Shown: piece after piece, positions 36,505-45,140 of the stretch
Layout: the number at the start of each line of letters is the position of its first letter
Position numbering within the stretch: the stretch's first letter is position 1
Assembly: GCF_900177295.1 (NCBI RefSeq)
Contig: NZ_FWZX01000002.1
Coordinates: 1 to 64,000, forward strand
DNA length: 64,000 bases
Source: Tistlia consotensis USBA 355
Lineage (GTDB): Bacteria; Pseudomonadota; Alphaproteobacteria; Kiloniellales; DSM-21159
Reading direction: 5' to 3'
Made by a program: the position numbers and the translations under genes
The notes under the pieces: model-generated
Seen by the model: only the letters and a program-made list of their open reading frames with translations
The model's database searches: none
Told to the model about the DNA's origin: nothing

Positions 36505-37410
36505 ATGCGCATATCGACCCTGACGATCCAGACCACGCTGAGACAGCAGATGAGCAGCCTCCAGGCCGACTCGGCGGCGAAGTCGGAAGAGCTGTCGAGC
36601 GGCAGCAAGGCGAGCAGCTACAAGGCCATCGCCGGCAGCGCCCGCGAGGTCAGCCAGCTGACCGCCGACCTGGTCGTCTCGGCGCAGTACTCCCAGGCCG
36701 GCGAGAGCACGCTGTCGCGGGTCGACGCGATGTACGACGCGGTCGGGCAGATGGTGACGCTGGCCTCCGACCTGCGCTCCAGCCTGTCGAGCGTGCTCGG
36801 CCAGGACGGCATCGCGGCGAGCGGCATCGACGACGAGGCCCGGACCGCGCTGGACAGCGCGGCCCAGCTGCTCAACAGCCAGTTCGAGGGCCGCTACCTG
36901 TTCGGCGGCAGCGTCACCGACCGGGCGCCCGTCGACCTCGACGGCTACGCCGCCCAGAGCGCGCCCTCGGGCACCGACCTTTCCTACTACGGCGGCGATT
37001 CGACCAGGGCCAGCTACCAGGCGAGCGACAGCCTGAGCGTCGAGTACGGTGCGACCGGTGACGAGGCCGGCTTCGAGCAGCTGATACGCGCCTGCAGCCT
37101 GGTCGCCAACGCCAGCCTCGATCCGGTCGACGACACGGCGCTGGGCGAGGCCTACGATCTGCTCGGCGAGGCCATCGACGGCCTGAGCACGATCCAGAGC
37201 GGCCTGTCGAGCAGCAGCGACGCGATCGACCGGGCGATCGACCTGGAGATGGACCGGCAGCTCAACCTGGAGGGCCGGCTGAGCGACCTGACCGATGCCG
37301 ACACGGCCGCGGTCTACACCCAGCTGCAGACCCTCTCCAGCCAGCTGGATGCGACCTACTCGGCGACCAAGACGCTGCTGAGCCTCAACCTCTTCGACAG
37401 CCTGAAGTAG
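36505..37410 (+). CDS. flgL: Hook-filament junction protein FlgL (HAP3)
   Basis: A 301-residue flagellin-like protein: MRISTLTIQTTLRQQMSSLQADSAAKSEELSSGSKASSYKAI at the start, ARTALDSAAQLLNSQFEGRYLFGGSVTDRAPVD in the middle (the FlgL GRYLFGG motif), and a C-terminal helix ending LDATYSATKTLLSLNLFDSLK. It joins FlgK to the filament. The ATG at 36505 follows AAGCAGGACC; the upstream open frame is not conserved. It converges with the hydrolase gene at 37429. Confidence 0.94.
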   Translation: MRISTLTIQTTLRQQMSSLQADSAAKSEELSSGSKASSYKAIAGSAREVSQLTADLVVSAQYSQAGESTLSRVDAMYDAVGQMVTLASDLRSSLSSVLGQDGIAASGIDDEARTALDSAAQLLNSQFEGRYLFGGSVTDRAPVDLDGYAAQSAPSGTDLSYYGGDSTRASYQASDSLSVEYGATGDEAGFEQLIRACSLVANASLDPVDDTALGEAYDLLGEAIDGLSTIQSGLSSSSDAIDRAIDLEMDRQLNLEGRLSDLTDADTAAVYTQLQTLSSQLDATYSATKTLLSLNLFDSLK

Positions 37411-37428
37411 CGGCCCGAGGCAGCGGCC

Positions 37429-38988
37429 TCAGGGGCCGACCACGCCCCGCGCCGTCACCAGCAGGTCGGCGAGCTCGCGCGGCGCCTGGGCGAGCCGCCA
37501 GGACAGCAGCGCCTGCGTCTCCTCGAGCAGGCGCGCCTGGTGGGCCGGCGCGGCGGCCAGGTTCTCGAACTCGCCGGGATCGCTCTCCAGGTCGAAGAGC
37601 AGCGGCGGCAGGATGCCGGCGGGCCCGGCGAAGTGGACCGACTTCCAGCGCGGTCCGCGGCGCACGGCCAGGCAGCAGGCCTCCGGCGGCAGGCCGAGGG
37701 CGCGCTCGGCGCTGCGTGTCACCGGATCGCGGAAGTCGAACTCGAAGTGCGCCGCGTCGCGCCAGCCGGACGGCGTCTCGCCGTGCAGCCAGGGCCGCAG
37801 CGAGGCGCCGTCGCAGGCCGGCGGCACGGCGCCGCCCAGCCAGTCGATCACCGTCGGCATGACGTCGACCGCCTCGCTGAAGGCTTCGACGACCCGGCCG
37901 CGGGCCCGATCGGCCTCGGGCCGCGGGTCGCGCACGATCAGCGGGATGCGGAAGGCCGGGTCGAAGAAGCCGCGCTTGCCGAACATCCAGTGGTCGCCGA
38001 GCATCTCGCCATGGTCGACGGTGAACACGATCAGCGTGTCGTCCCAGCGGCCGCTCGCCTTCAGCGCCTCGACGATGCGCCCGACCTGGGCGTCGACCTC
38101 GGCGATCAGGCCGTAGTAGGTCGCGCGCACGCGCCGGACCTCGGCCGCGTTGAGCTCCGCCACCGGCACCGCGTAGTCCGGGCTGTAGGCCAGGACCTGG
38201 CGCTCGCCGTGGTACCAGCCGAGGAAGGGGTGCAGCGCCGCCTCGGCCGCCGGGTCGGCGAGCCGGCTCGGCGGCGGGCAGTCGGCCGGGGCGAAGAGCG
38301 CATGATAGGGCGCCGGCGCGAGCAGCGGCGGGTGCGGATGCAGGAAGGTCAGCAGGCTCAGCCAGCGGCCGTCCTCGACCGACAGCCAGTCGAGGAAGGC
38401 GTCGGTGCCGAAGGCCGAGAGGCTGTCCTTCGCATCGAACGGCGAGGCCGCCAGCGGATGGCGCCGGCCCTCGGGGTCGCGGCCGGCCGGGAAGGGCCCG
38501 TAGGGCGCGTCGGGCAGGGCGTAGCCGCGGCGCTTGAGGGCCGCGCGCCAGGGCTTGAAGGCCTCGGTCATGCGCAGGCCGACCTCGAAGCCCGGCAGCA
38601 CGCCCTCGTAGCTCGTCAGGTCCGGGTCGGCCGGCGCCCGGAAGCGCGGGTCGGGCGAGGCGTCGGTGTAGCCGAACAGGAAGGGCGTCAGGCCCTGGCG
38701 CCGCGCCGCCCAGGCCAGGTTGTCGAAGCGCTGGTCGAGCGGCGTGCCGTTGGCGACCGAGCGGTGGTTCATCAGGTAGAGGCCGGTCAGCAGCGAGGCG
38801 CGCGCCGGGCCGCAGGGGCTGGCCTGGGTGAAGTGGCTGGCGAACAGCGTGCCTTCGGCCGCCAGCGCGTCCAGGTGCGGCGTCCGGACCGTCGGGTGAC
38901 CGAGCGCCGACAGGCAGTCCCAGCGCCATTGGTCGGCGACGATCAGGAGCACGTTGCCCGGCCTGTCGGAACCCGCTCGCTCGGCCAT
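37429..38988 (-). CDS. Phosphonate monoester hydrolase / sulfatase family enzyme
   Basis: A 519-residue alkaline-phosphatase-superfamily enzyme. The metal-binding start NVLLIVADQWRWD and the formylglycine signature SPCGPARASLLTG are intact; Cys59 in C-x-P-x-R should be converted to formylglycine. LYLMNHRSVANGTPLDQRFDNL, TFLHPHPPLLAPAPYHA, VFTVDHGEMLGDHWMFGK and the PPACDGASLRPWL block resemble rhizobial phosphonate monoester hydrolases (phosphodiesterases) more than simple arylsulfatases, and the length (~514 in those enzymes) agrees. No signal peptide, so it is cytoplasmic. It is divergent from an ABC importer with a PHO-box-like repeat between. Phosphodiester or phosphonate ester cleavage is the favoured role; sulfate ester cleavage is the alternative. 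Confidence 0.82.
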   Translation of the reverse strand: MAERAGSDRPGNVLLIVADQWRWDCLSALGHPTVRTPHLDALAAEGTLFASHFTQASPCGPARASLLTGLYLMNHRSVANGTPLDQRFDNLAWAARRQGLTPFLFGYTDASPDPRFRAPADPDLTSYEGVLPGFEVGLRMTEAFKPWRAALKRRGYALPDAPYGPFPAGRDPEGRRHPLAASPFDAKDSLSAFGTDAFLDWLSVEDGRWLSLLTFLHPHPPLLAPAPYHALFAPADCPPPSRLADPAAEAALHPFLGWYHGERQVLAYSPDYAVPVAELNAAEVRRVRATYYGLIAEVDAQVGRIVEALKASGRWDDTLIVFTVDHGEMLGDHWMFGKRGFFDPAFRIPLIVRDPRPEADRARGRVVEAFSEAVDVMPTVIDWLGGAVPPACDGASLRPWLHGETPSGWRDAAHFEFDFRDPVTRSAERALGLPPEACCLAVRRGPRWKSVHFAGPAGILPPLLFDLESDPGEFENLAAAPAHQARLLEETQALLSWRLAQAPRELADLLVTARGVVGP

Positions 38989-39083
38989 CTCTCTTCCTCC
39001 GCTGCGCCTCGGCGGCGGCGACGCTAACCGAGCCGCGCGCGCCGCGGAAGCGCTCGCTGCGGCCTCGCCGCGGCAGCGCGCCG

Positions 39084-39101
39084 CCTTCATCGAAAGGTCA
39101 T
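39084..39101 (+). promoter_or_regulatory. PHO-box-like repeat upstream of the ABC importer
   Basis: CCTTCAT-CGAA-AGGTCAT has two 7-base repeats 11 bases apart, the PHO-box layout, and shares TTCATCGAAA with the site at 9632. It is in the 201-base gap between the divergent hydrolase and substrate-binding protein genes. PhoB control would tie both to phosphorus starvation. Confidence 0.5.
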
Positions 39102-39189
39102 GGAACTCCGGCCGATCTGTAACGGCCCGGGCGTAATGAACGCCCCGCCAACCAGCGCTCTTTCGCGCATCGGGGAAGGGGAGAAGACC

Positions 39190-40329
39190 ATGCCCGGCAA
39201 GTCCGCCGCCGTTTCCGCCATCAGTCGCCGCGCCGTCCTGAAGGGGGCCGCCGCCACGCTGGCCGCGCCGCTCGTGCTGCGCGCCCACGACGCGCTGTCG
39301 TCGTCCGGCACCGTCGACGTGTTCGCCTGGGGCGACTACATCCAGGACAACATCGTCAAGGCCTTCGAGAAGCAGAGCGGCATCAAGGTCAACCTCTCGA
39401 CCTACGGCTCCAACGACGAGGCCGAGAACAAGCTGCGCGCGGCCGGCGGCGGCGGCTTCGACGTGATCTTCCCCTCGGTCGACACCGGCCCGAACTACTA
39501 CAAGGACGGCCTGCTGGCGCAGATCGACGAGTCGAAGATCAAGACCGGCAACATCATCCCCTCGATCCTGCGCGACTCGCTGAGCCTCGGCGCCAGCTAC
39601 CGCGGCAAGCGCTACCTGCTGCCCTTCGACTGGGGCACCGAGGCGATCACCTTCGATTCGAAGAAGTGGCCGCTGAGCGACGCCGAGGTCTCCTACGGCA
39701 CGCTCTGGCAGTCCGAGGCCAAGGGCGCCGCCGCGTTCCGCCAGAAGTCGGTGATCATGGGCGTCGGCCTCTACCTCGACTCGATCGGCGAGGTGAAGTC
39801 GAACCGCATGCTCGACGTCTACAAGAGCGAGGAGGACGCCCGCCGCGTCTTCGAGGCCTGCGTGCGCTACATCCTCGACCGCAAGGCGAACATCGCCGCC
39901 TTCTGGAACAACGCGACCGAGGCGACCGCGGCGTTCACCGACGCCGGCGCCACGATCGGCCAGACCTGGGACACGACCGGCCTGCTGCTCAACCGCCAGG
40001 ACGCCAAGTGGAAGTACCGCATGCCCAAGGAAGGCGGCATCACCTGGATGGACACGGTCGGCATGCCGGCCGGCGCCACGAACAAGGAACAGGCCTACGC
40101 CTTCATCAACTTCCTGTTCACGCCGGAGACCGGCGGCATGTTCGCGGCCAACACCGGCTACAACTCGGCCGCCAAGGGTGCCGCCGATCACGCCGGCGAG
40201 GAGTACAAGCGCCAGTTCGACGAGGTCTACACCGAGGCGGCCCTGGGCAACCTCTGGTGGTGGCAGCCGGCGACGCCCTTCTACAACAAGCTGCGCAACG
40301 AGTACGTCGAGAAGATCACCAACTCCTGA
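39190..40329 (+). CDS. ABC importer substrate-binding protein (PotD-like)
   Basis: A 379-residue exported binding protein. The N-terminus SRRAVLKGAAATLAAPLVLRA is a twin-arginine-type signal. The mature part begins VDVFAWGDYIQDNIVKAFEKQSGIKVNLSTYGSNDEAENKL, the start of the spermidine/putrescine-binding (PotD/F) fold, with GGFDVIFPSVD and YLLPFDWGTEAITFDSKKW typical of it. Pot-type binding proteins also serve phosphonates and other small compounds, and the neighbouring phosphonate-ester hydrolase and PHO-box-like site suggest a phosphorus-containing ligand here. The ATG at 39190 follows GGGGAGAAGACC. First of four importer genes. Confidence 0.88.
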   Translation: MPGKSAAVSAISRRAVLKGAAATLAAPLVLRAHDALSSSGTVDVFAWGDYIQDNIVKAFEKQSGIKVNLSTYGSNDEAENKLRAAGGGGFDVIFPSVDTGPNYYKDGLLAQIDESKIKTGNIIPSILRDSLSLGASYRGKRYLLPFDWGTEAITFDSKKWPLSDAEVSYGTLWQSEAKGAAAFRQKSVIMGVGLYLDSIGEVKSNRMLDVYKSEEDARRVFEACVRYILDRKANIAAFWNNATEATAAFTDAGATIGQTWDTTGLLLNRQDAKWKYRMPKEGGITWMDTVGMPAGATNKEQAYAFINFLFTPETGGMFAANTGYNSAAKGAADHAGEEYKRQFDEVYTEAALGNLWWWQPATPFYNKLRNEYVEKITNS

Positions 40330-40349
40330 TCTTCCCGAAAGGTGACGGT

Positions 40350-40378
40350 GGCGGCCCGGGAGCCTTTCCCGGGCCGCC
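40350..40378 (+). terminator. Intercistronic hairpin between binding-protein and ATPase genes
   Basis: GGCGGCCCGGGA (40350-40361) and TCCCGGGCCGCC (40367-40378) form a perfect 12-base stem with loop GCCTT and no T-tract. Such hairpins after the binding-protein gene commonly protect the upstream mRNA and lower expression of the permease genes. Confidence 0.65.
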
Positions 40379-40430
40379 TGTCGCCGTTCGACGTCCGGCC
40401 GACCGGACGCGCCGCTGGCAGGGGGATCCG

Positions 40431-41513
40431 ATGCACGGCAAGAACGTGGAGCTCGACAAGGTCGTGATGCGCTTCGGCGGCTTCACGGCAGTCCAGCAGA
40501 CCTCGCTGGAGATCCGCGCCGGCGAGTTCTTCTCGATCCTCGGCCCCTCGGGCTGCGGCAAGACCACGATCCTCCGGATGGTCTCCGGCTTCATCGAGCC
40601 GAGCGAGGGCCGGGTCAGGATCGGCGGCGACGACATGGGCGGGCGCGGGCCCGCGCGCCGGCCGACCGCTCTGATCTTCCAGAACCTCGCTCTGTTCCCG
40701 CTGATGAGCAACTGGGAGAACGTCGCCTTCGGCCTGGAGGCGCGCGGCCTCGACAAGAGGACGCGGCGCGAGCGGGCCTACGAGCTGCTCGCCCTGGTCG
40801 GCCTGGAGGGCAAGGAGGCGCAGCGGCCGGGCGCGCTCAGCGGCGGCCAGCGCCAGCGCGTCGCGATCGCCCGGGCGCTCGCGGTCGAGCCGGCGGTGCT
40901 GCTGCTCGACGAACCGCTCTCGGCCCTCGACCTCAAGCTGCGTCAGTACATGCGCGCCGAGCTCAAGGCGATCCAGCGCAAGACCGGCGTCACCTTCATC
41001 TTCATCACCCACGACCAGGGCGAGGCCCTGACCATGTCCGACCGGATCGCGGTGATGCGCGCCGGGGTGGTCGAGCAGGTCGGCACGACCGACGAGATCT
41101 ACGACCGGCCGGCGACCCCCTTCGTCGCGACCTTCGTCGGCGAGAACAACGTGCTGAGCGGCACGGTCGCCGAGGCCGACGCCGCCTACGCGCGCATCGA
41201 GACGCCGCTCGGGCCGGTGCGCGCGCGCAACCAGGACGCCCTGGCGGCCGGCCAGCGGGCCATGGTCTTCGTGCGGCCCGAGCGGGCCAGCCTGGTCAAC
41301 GGCCACGACCTCGACAACCGCCTGACCGGGCGCTTCGAGCGGCGCGACCTCGAGGGCTCCTACGTCAACCTGTTCTTCACGGTCGGCGACCAGCCCTTCA
41401 TCGTCCATGAGCCCAACCTCGACCGCCAGGCGGCCCTGGAGGGTGAGGTGCGGCTCGGCTTCCAGGCCGACGACGCGGTCGCGATGCGCGCCGGCGCGCT
41501 CGACGACGCCTGA
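40431..41513 (+). CDS. ABC importer ATPase (PotA-like)
   Basis: A 360-residue ATPase with Walker A GPSGCGKTT, Q-loop FQNLALFPLM, signature LSGGQRQRVAIARAL, Walker B LLLLDEPLSALD and switch histidine ITHDQGEAL. The last ~110 residues form the TOBE domain (VRPERASLVNG..), as in PotA/UgpC-type importers. It drives uptake by the permeases encoded next. The ATG at 40431 is preceded by GGGGGATCCG. It is 21 bases before the first permease gene. Confidence 0.93.
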   Translation: MHGKNVELDKVVMRFGGFTAVQQTSLEIRAGEFFSILGPSGCGKTTILRMVSGFIEPSEGRVRIGGDDMGGRGPARRPTALIFQNLALFPLMSNWENVAFGLEARGLDKRTRRERAYELLALVGLEGKEAQRPGALSGGQRQRVAIARALAVEPAVLLLDEPLSALDLKLRQYMRAELKAIQRKTGVTFIFITHDQGEALTMSDRIAVMRAGVVEQVGTTDEIYDRPATPFVATFVGENNVLSGTVAEADAAYARIETPLGPVRARNQDALAAGQRAMVFVRPERASLVNGHDLDNRLTGRFERRDLEGSYVNLFFTVGDQPFIVHEPNLDRQAALEGEVRLGFQADDAVAMRAGALDDA

Positions 41514-41534
41514 GCCGGAAGGGGCGAGTCCGCG

Positions 41535-42572
41535 ATGCGCGACCTGGTCCGCAGCTACGGCAAGACGCTGACGACGATCTTCGTCGCCCTGGTCTGCTTC
41601 TGGGTGCTGATCATGATCGTCCTGCCGCAGGCCTTCATGATCGAGCAGTCGCTCTGGACCATGCAGCGCGACAGCGCCCTCGGGGTCAAGATCGACCGGG
41701 CCTACGCCGATCTCGCGACCATGAACTACGATCTCGGCAACGCCAGGGACGAGTCGGCGAAGACCGCGCTGCAGGCGAAGATCGACGCGCTCCAGGCCGG
41801 CATCTCCGACATGGAGCAGCGCGAGACCAAGCCGCACAAGATCTACGGCCTGCAGAACTACACGGCCATGTCAGGCCTGCACTTCCGCATCTTCGTCAAG
41901 TCGATCGTCTACGCCCTGGCGGTCACGGTGCTGGCCCTGCTGGTCTGCTATCCGCTGGCCTTCACCATCGCCAAGCTGGCGACGCCGCAGCGCGCCGCCC
42001 TGCTGCTGCTCGGCCTGGTCATCCCCTATGCGATCAACGAGCTGCTGCGCGTCTACGCCTGGCTGATGATCCTGGACTACCAGGGGGTGATCAACAGCGC
42101 GCTCGAGGCACTGGGCCTGGTCAGCTTCCAGGACAAGACCTGGGTGCCCTTCCTCGAGTACTCCGGCTCGGTCTTCGTGGCGCTGATCTACGCCTACGTC
42201 CTCTTCATGGTCTTCCCGATCTACAACACGGTCGAGACCCTGGACAAGAACCAGCTGGAGGCGGCCGAGGACCTGGGCGGCTCGATCTGGCGCACCCACT
42301 GGCGGGTCGTCATCCCGCACGCCAAGCCGGGCATCGCGGTCGGCTGCATCATGACCTTCATGCTCTCGGTCGGCTCCTACTCGGTGCCGCAGATCATGAC
42401 CCGCGGCAAGTCCGGCGACTGGTTCAGCCAGCTGATCTACCGGCAGTTCTTCGAGACCCAGAGCTGGAACCTGGGCGCGGCCTACGCCTTCTCGCTGGTC
42501 CTGGTCTGCCTGGTCTTCATCCTGCTGATGATGAAGCTCTTCGGCGTCGGCATCCGCGACATCGCGAAGTAG
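41535..42572 (+). CDS. ABC importer permease (PotB-like) with periplasmic insert
   Basis: A 345-residue inner-membrane permease with six main helices and the EAA coupling loop EAAEDLGGSIWRTHWRVVIPHAKPG. After the first helix there is an extra ~75-residue charged segment (DRAYADLATMNYDLGNARDESAKTALQAKIDALQAGISDMEQRETK) with heptad spacing, so a short coiled coil probably extends into the periplasm. Standard PotB (~275-285 residues) lacks this. It pairs with the second permease 18 bases downstream. Confidence 0.9.
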   Translation: MRDLVRSYGKTLTTIFVALVCFWVLIMIVLPQAFMIEQSLWTMQRDSALGVKIDRAYADLATMNYDLGNARDESAKTALQAKIDALQAGISDMEQRETKPHKIYGLQNYTAMSGLHFRIFVKSIVYALAVTVLALLVCYPLAFTIAKLATPQRAALLLLGLVIPYAINELLRVYAWLMILDYQGVINSALEALGLVSFQDKTWVPFLEYSGSVFVALIYAYVLFMVFPIYNTVETLDKNQLEAAEDLGGSIWRTHWRVVIPHAKPGIAVGCIMTFMLSVGSYSVPQIMTRGKSGDWFSQLIYRQFFETQSWNLGAAYAFSLVLVCLVFILLMMKLFGVGIRDIAK

Positions 42573-42590
42573 GGCAGGGAGGGGAGCGGC

Positions 42591-43448
42591 ATGAGCACGC
42601 AGGCGGCGGGCGGCATCGCGGTGGCACCGGGCGCGGCGGCGCAGTCGCGCGGCATCGACTGGTCGAACGTCGTGCTCAACGCCTACATCCTGCTGTTCTT
42701 CGTCTATCTCTTCGCGCCGCTGCTGGTGATGTCGCTGGCTGCCTTCAACGCCTACGACTATCCCTCGGTGACCCAGTGGCGCGGCTGGACCCTGAAGTGG
42801 TTCGACGCCCTGGCCGGCGACCAGCGGATGATCCAGGGCCTGCTCAACTCGCTGGTCGTGGCGCTCGGCGTGATCGGCATCTCGCTGCCGCTCGGCCTGT
42901 CCGGCGCCTTCGTCCTGACCCGCCTGCAGAGCCGGGCCAACACGCTGCTCTATGCCGTGCTGGTCTCGCCGCTGCTGATGCCGGGCATCATCCTCGGCAT
43001 CTCGACGCTGATCTTCTGGAAGCGCTTCGACGTGCCCGGCGGCCTGTTCCTGACCGTGCTCGCCCAGGCCAGCTTCATCGCCTCCTACTCGATGCTGCTG
43101 TTCATGGCGCGCCTGCAGCGCCAGGACCGCGACCTGGAGGAGGCGGCGCAGGACCTCGGCGCCTCGAGCCTGCTCCTGTTCCGCCGCATCACCCTGCCGT
43201 TCCTGGCGCCGACCATCGCGACGGCGGCGGTCATCGCCTTCCTGCAGTCGATCGAGAACTACAACACCACGGTCTTCGCGATCGGCGGCGACTGGACCCT
43301 GGTCACCGAGATCGGCTCGCGCTTCCGCTTCGGCCTGTCGCCCGAGATCAACGTCATCGGCGTCATCTTCGTCGCCATCACCATCGTCGCGGCGACGCTC
43401 TACGTGCTGTTCCGCAAGCGCGAGCTGATGGCCGCGCGCGCCAGATAG
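42591..43448 (+). CDS. ABC importer permease (PotC-like)
   Basis: A 285-residue permease with six helices: the first is VVLNAYILLFFVYLFAPLLVM, and the EAA loop is EEAAQDLGASSLLLFRRITLPFLAP. FNAYDYPSVTQWRGWTLKWFDAL is a typical PotC periplasmic motif. It completes the importer (binding protein, ATPase, two permeases). It is followed 21 bases later by an unknown gene that may share the transcript. Confidence 0.92.
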   Translation: MSTQAAGGIAVAPGAAAQSRGIDWSNVVLNAYILLFFVYLFAPLLVMSLAAFNAYDYPSVTQWRGWTLKWFDALAGDQRMIQGLLNSLVVALGVIGISLPLGLSGAFVLTRLQSRANTLLYAVLVSPLLMPGIILGISTLIFWKRFDVPGGLFLTVLAQASFIASYSMLLFMARLQRQDRDLEEAAQDLGASSLLLFRRITLPFLAPTIATAAVIAFLQSIENYNTTVFAIGGDWTLVTEIGSRFRFGLSPEINVIGVIFVAITIVAATLYVLFRKRELMAARAR

Positions 43449-43469
43449 CCGAATGGCCGGCTCCACGGC

Positions 43470-44207
43470 ATGAAGCTGACCTTTCGCTGCCTGCCCGAGT
43501 TCGAGCCCTTCCTGCCGCGCCCGCTGCCGGCCCGCCAGGGGCTGCCCGACTGGCTGCGCCGGGCGCCGGCGACGGCGCCGAGCGCGCTGGTCGACGCCGC
43601 GGCGATCCGCACCGCCAAGCACTGCCCGCCGCTGATCGACGCCATGGGGCTCGGCCTGCTGCTGCCGCTGGCCTGCGATCTCAGGGTCGGGCCGGAGGGC
43701 TTCGCCTGGGACTGGCCGCTGCCGATGCCGGCCCGGGGCAACGCGACGCGGGCCCCGATCGGCTTCCACGAGCCGGCCCAGGCCGCCGGCACGCCGCTCG
43801 CGCCGGACGACGGCCGCTTCCTGGTCAAGTTCATGAACTTCTGGGCGATCGAGGCGCCGCCCGGCGTCTCGCTGCTGTTCGGGCACCCGGCGAACCGGCC
43901 GGACCTGCCGTTCCGCACGCTCTCGGGCCTGGTCGACTGCGACCGCTTCGCCGCCGGCATGGTGCACTTCCCGGCGCTCTGGACGGACCCGGCCTTCGAG
44001 GGCGTCCTGCCCGCCGGCACGCCGGTCGCCCAGTGCGTCCCGGTCGTCCGCGAGGTGCTGGAGCTGGCCTTCGAGCCGCTCGACGGCGCGGCCCTGGAGG
44101 CGCAGCTCGAGCTGCAGCAGGCGCTGGCCGCCGAGCCGGGGGCCTATCGCAAGCGCTTCCGGGCGGCGCGCGGCGGCTCAGGCCTCGCCGAGGAGCAGGA
44201 GGCGTAG
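43470..44207 (+). CDS. Conserved hypothetical protein
   Basis: A 245-residue soluble protein with LPDWLRRAP, RTAKHCPPLIDAMGLGLLLPLACDLRVGPEGFAWDW and LVKFMNFWAIEAPPGVSLLFGHPANR. The T-x-K-x-C-P-P-x-x-D-A-M...G...P...D motif recalls uncharacterised proteins found in bacteria and large phages; I know no function for them. It follows the importer operon by 21 bases. Its last 30 bases overlap the end of the convergent TPR gene. No signal peptide or catalytic motif is evident. Confidence 0.75.
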   Translation: MKLTFRCLPEFEPFLPRPLPARQGLPDWLRRAPATAPSALVDAAAIRTAKHCPPLIDAMGLGLLLPLACDLRVGPEGFAWDWPLPMPARGNATRAPIGFHEPAQAAGTPLAPDDGRFLVKFMNFWAIEAPPGVSLLFGHPANRPDLPFRTLSGLVDCDRFAAGMVHFPALWTDPAFEGVLPAGTPVAQCVPVVREVLELAFEPLDGAALEAQLELQQALAAEPGAYRKRFRAARGGSGLAEEQEA

Positions 44208-45008
44208 CGCCGCCGGCGAGGCCGCCAGGCGGCCGCGCGCGCCGGCGGCCATGCGCTTGGCGACCGCCGCCAGCGCGCCCGGCTCGGCGGCGGCCGCGCG
44301 CCGGTAATCGGCCAGGGCCTCGTCCCAGCGGCCGAGCTCCTGCAGGCAGCTCGCCCGCTCCAGCGCTGCCGCCGCGCTCTCCGGCAGTGCGTCGAGGTGC
44401 CGCAGCGCCGCCTCGCTGCGGCCGAGGGCGCGGGCGGCGAGCGCCGCGTTGAAGTGCAGCTCGGCGGAGTCCGGCTCGCCGGTCAGCAGCGCCTCGGTCA
44501 TCGCCAGGGCCTCGCGCCAGCGGCCGAGGTCGAGCAGCGCCGCAGCCAGGCCCTTGCGCGCGCCGCGGTGCCGCGGCTCGAGCGCCAGGGCCCGCTCGAA
44601 AGCCTCGGTCGCCCGGGCGTCGCGTCCGAGCCGGCGCAGCACCGCGCCGAGGTTGAAGAAGCCGGCGGCGCTCGGCGGCGGCCGGTCGCAGGCCCGTTCC
44701 AGGCTGGCCAGGGCGCCTTCCAGGTCGCCGGCCGCGGCCCGCGCGGCCCCGAGATTGGTCAGCAGCGCGGCATCCGGCGCGCCGCTGGCGCACTCGGCCA
44801 GCCGTCCGGCGTGCTCCAGGCGCTCGACGGCCAGCGTCGCATCGCCGCGGCCGAGCGCCGCGAGGCCGGCCAGCTGCAGCGCCTCGGCGTCCTCCGGGCG
44901 GCGGCGCAGGTGGCGCTCCAGCTGGACCTCGGCCTGGCCCGGGGCGCCGTCCCGCAGCAGCGCGGCGGCCTGTCGCAGGATGCTGGATCTGGGCGGACTC
45001 TGGGCCAT
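44178..45008 (-). CDS. Tetratricopeptide-repeat protein
   Basis: A 276-residue soluble protein built of about six or seven TPR units. Examples are SAAGFFNLGAVLRRLGRDARATEAFERALALEPRHRGARKGLAAALLDLGRWREALAMTEALL and LERASCLQELGRWDEALADYRRAAAAEPG. The ATG at 45008 starts just before the first repeat; the longer open frame upstream runs through non-repeat sequence that includes the candidate small-RNA region and is rejected. It is a scaffold for protein contacts; partner unknown. Convergent with the preceding hypothetical gene. Confidence 0.8.
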   Translation of the reverse strand: MAQSPPRSSILRQAAALLRDGAPGQAEVQLERHLRRRPEDAEALQLAGLAALGRGDATLAVERLEHAGRLAECASGAPDAALLTNLGAARAAAGDLEGALASLERACDRPPPSAAGFFNLGAVLRRLGRDARATEAFERALALEPRHRGARKGLAAALLDLGRWREALAMTEALLTGEPDSAELHFNAALAARALGRSEAALRHLDALPESAAAALERASCLQELGRWDEALADYRRAAAAEPGALAAVAKRMAAGARGRLAASPAALRLLLLGEA

Positions 45009-45140
45009 GTCGAGGGCTCTGTCCCCGGTGGAGCGGCGGCGGCGGCATCGATGCCGCTGTCTTGCCATTCTTGCAACCCAACATCCAGGCGCTTGCGACC
45101 ATTGGACGGCTTGGCTCTCCCGTGCCAGGCCCCCATATGT

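Noticed and set aside
39190-43448. Firm call as spermidine/putrescine importer potDABC
   Set aside because: Fold similarity only; neighbouring phosphonate-ester hydrolase and PHO-box-like site make the ligand uncertain, so gene symbols were withheld.
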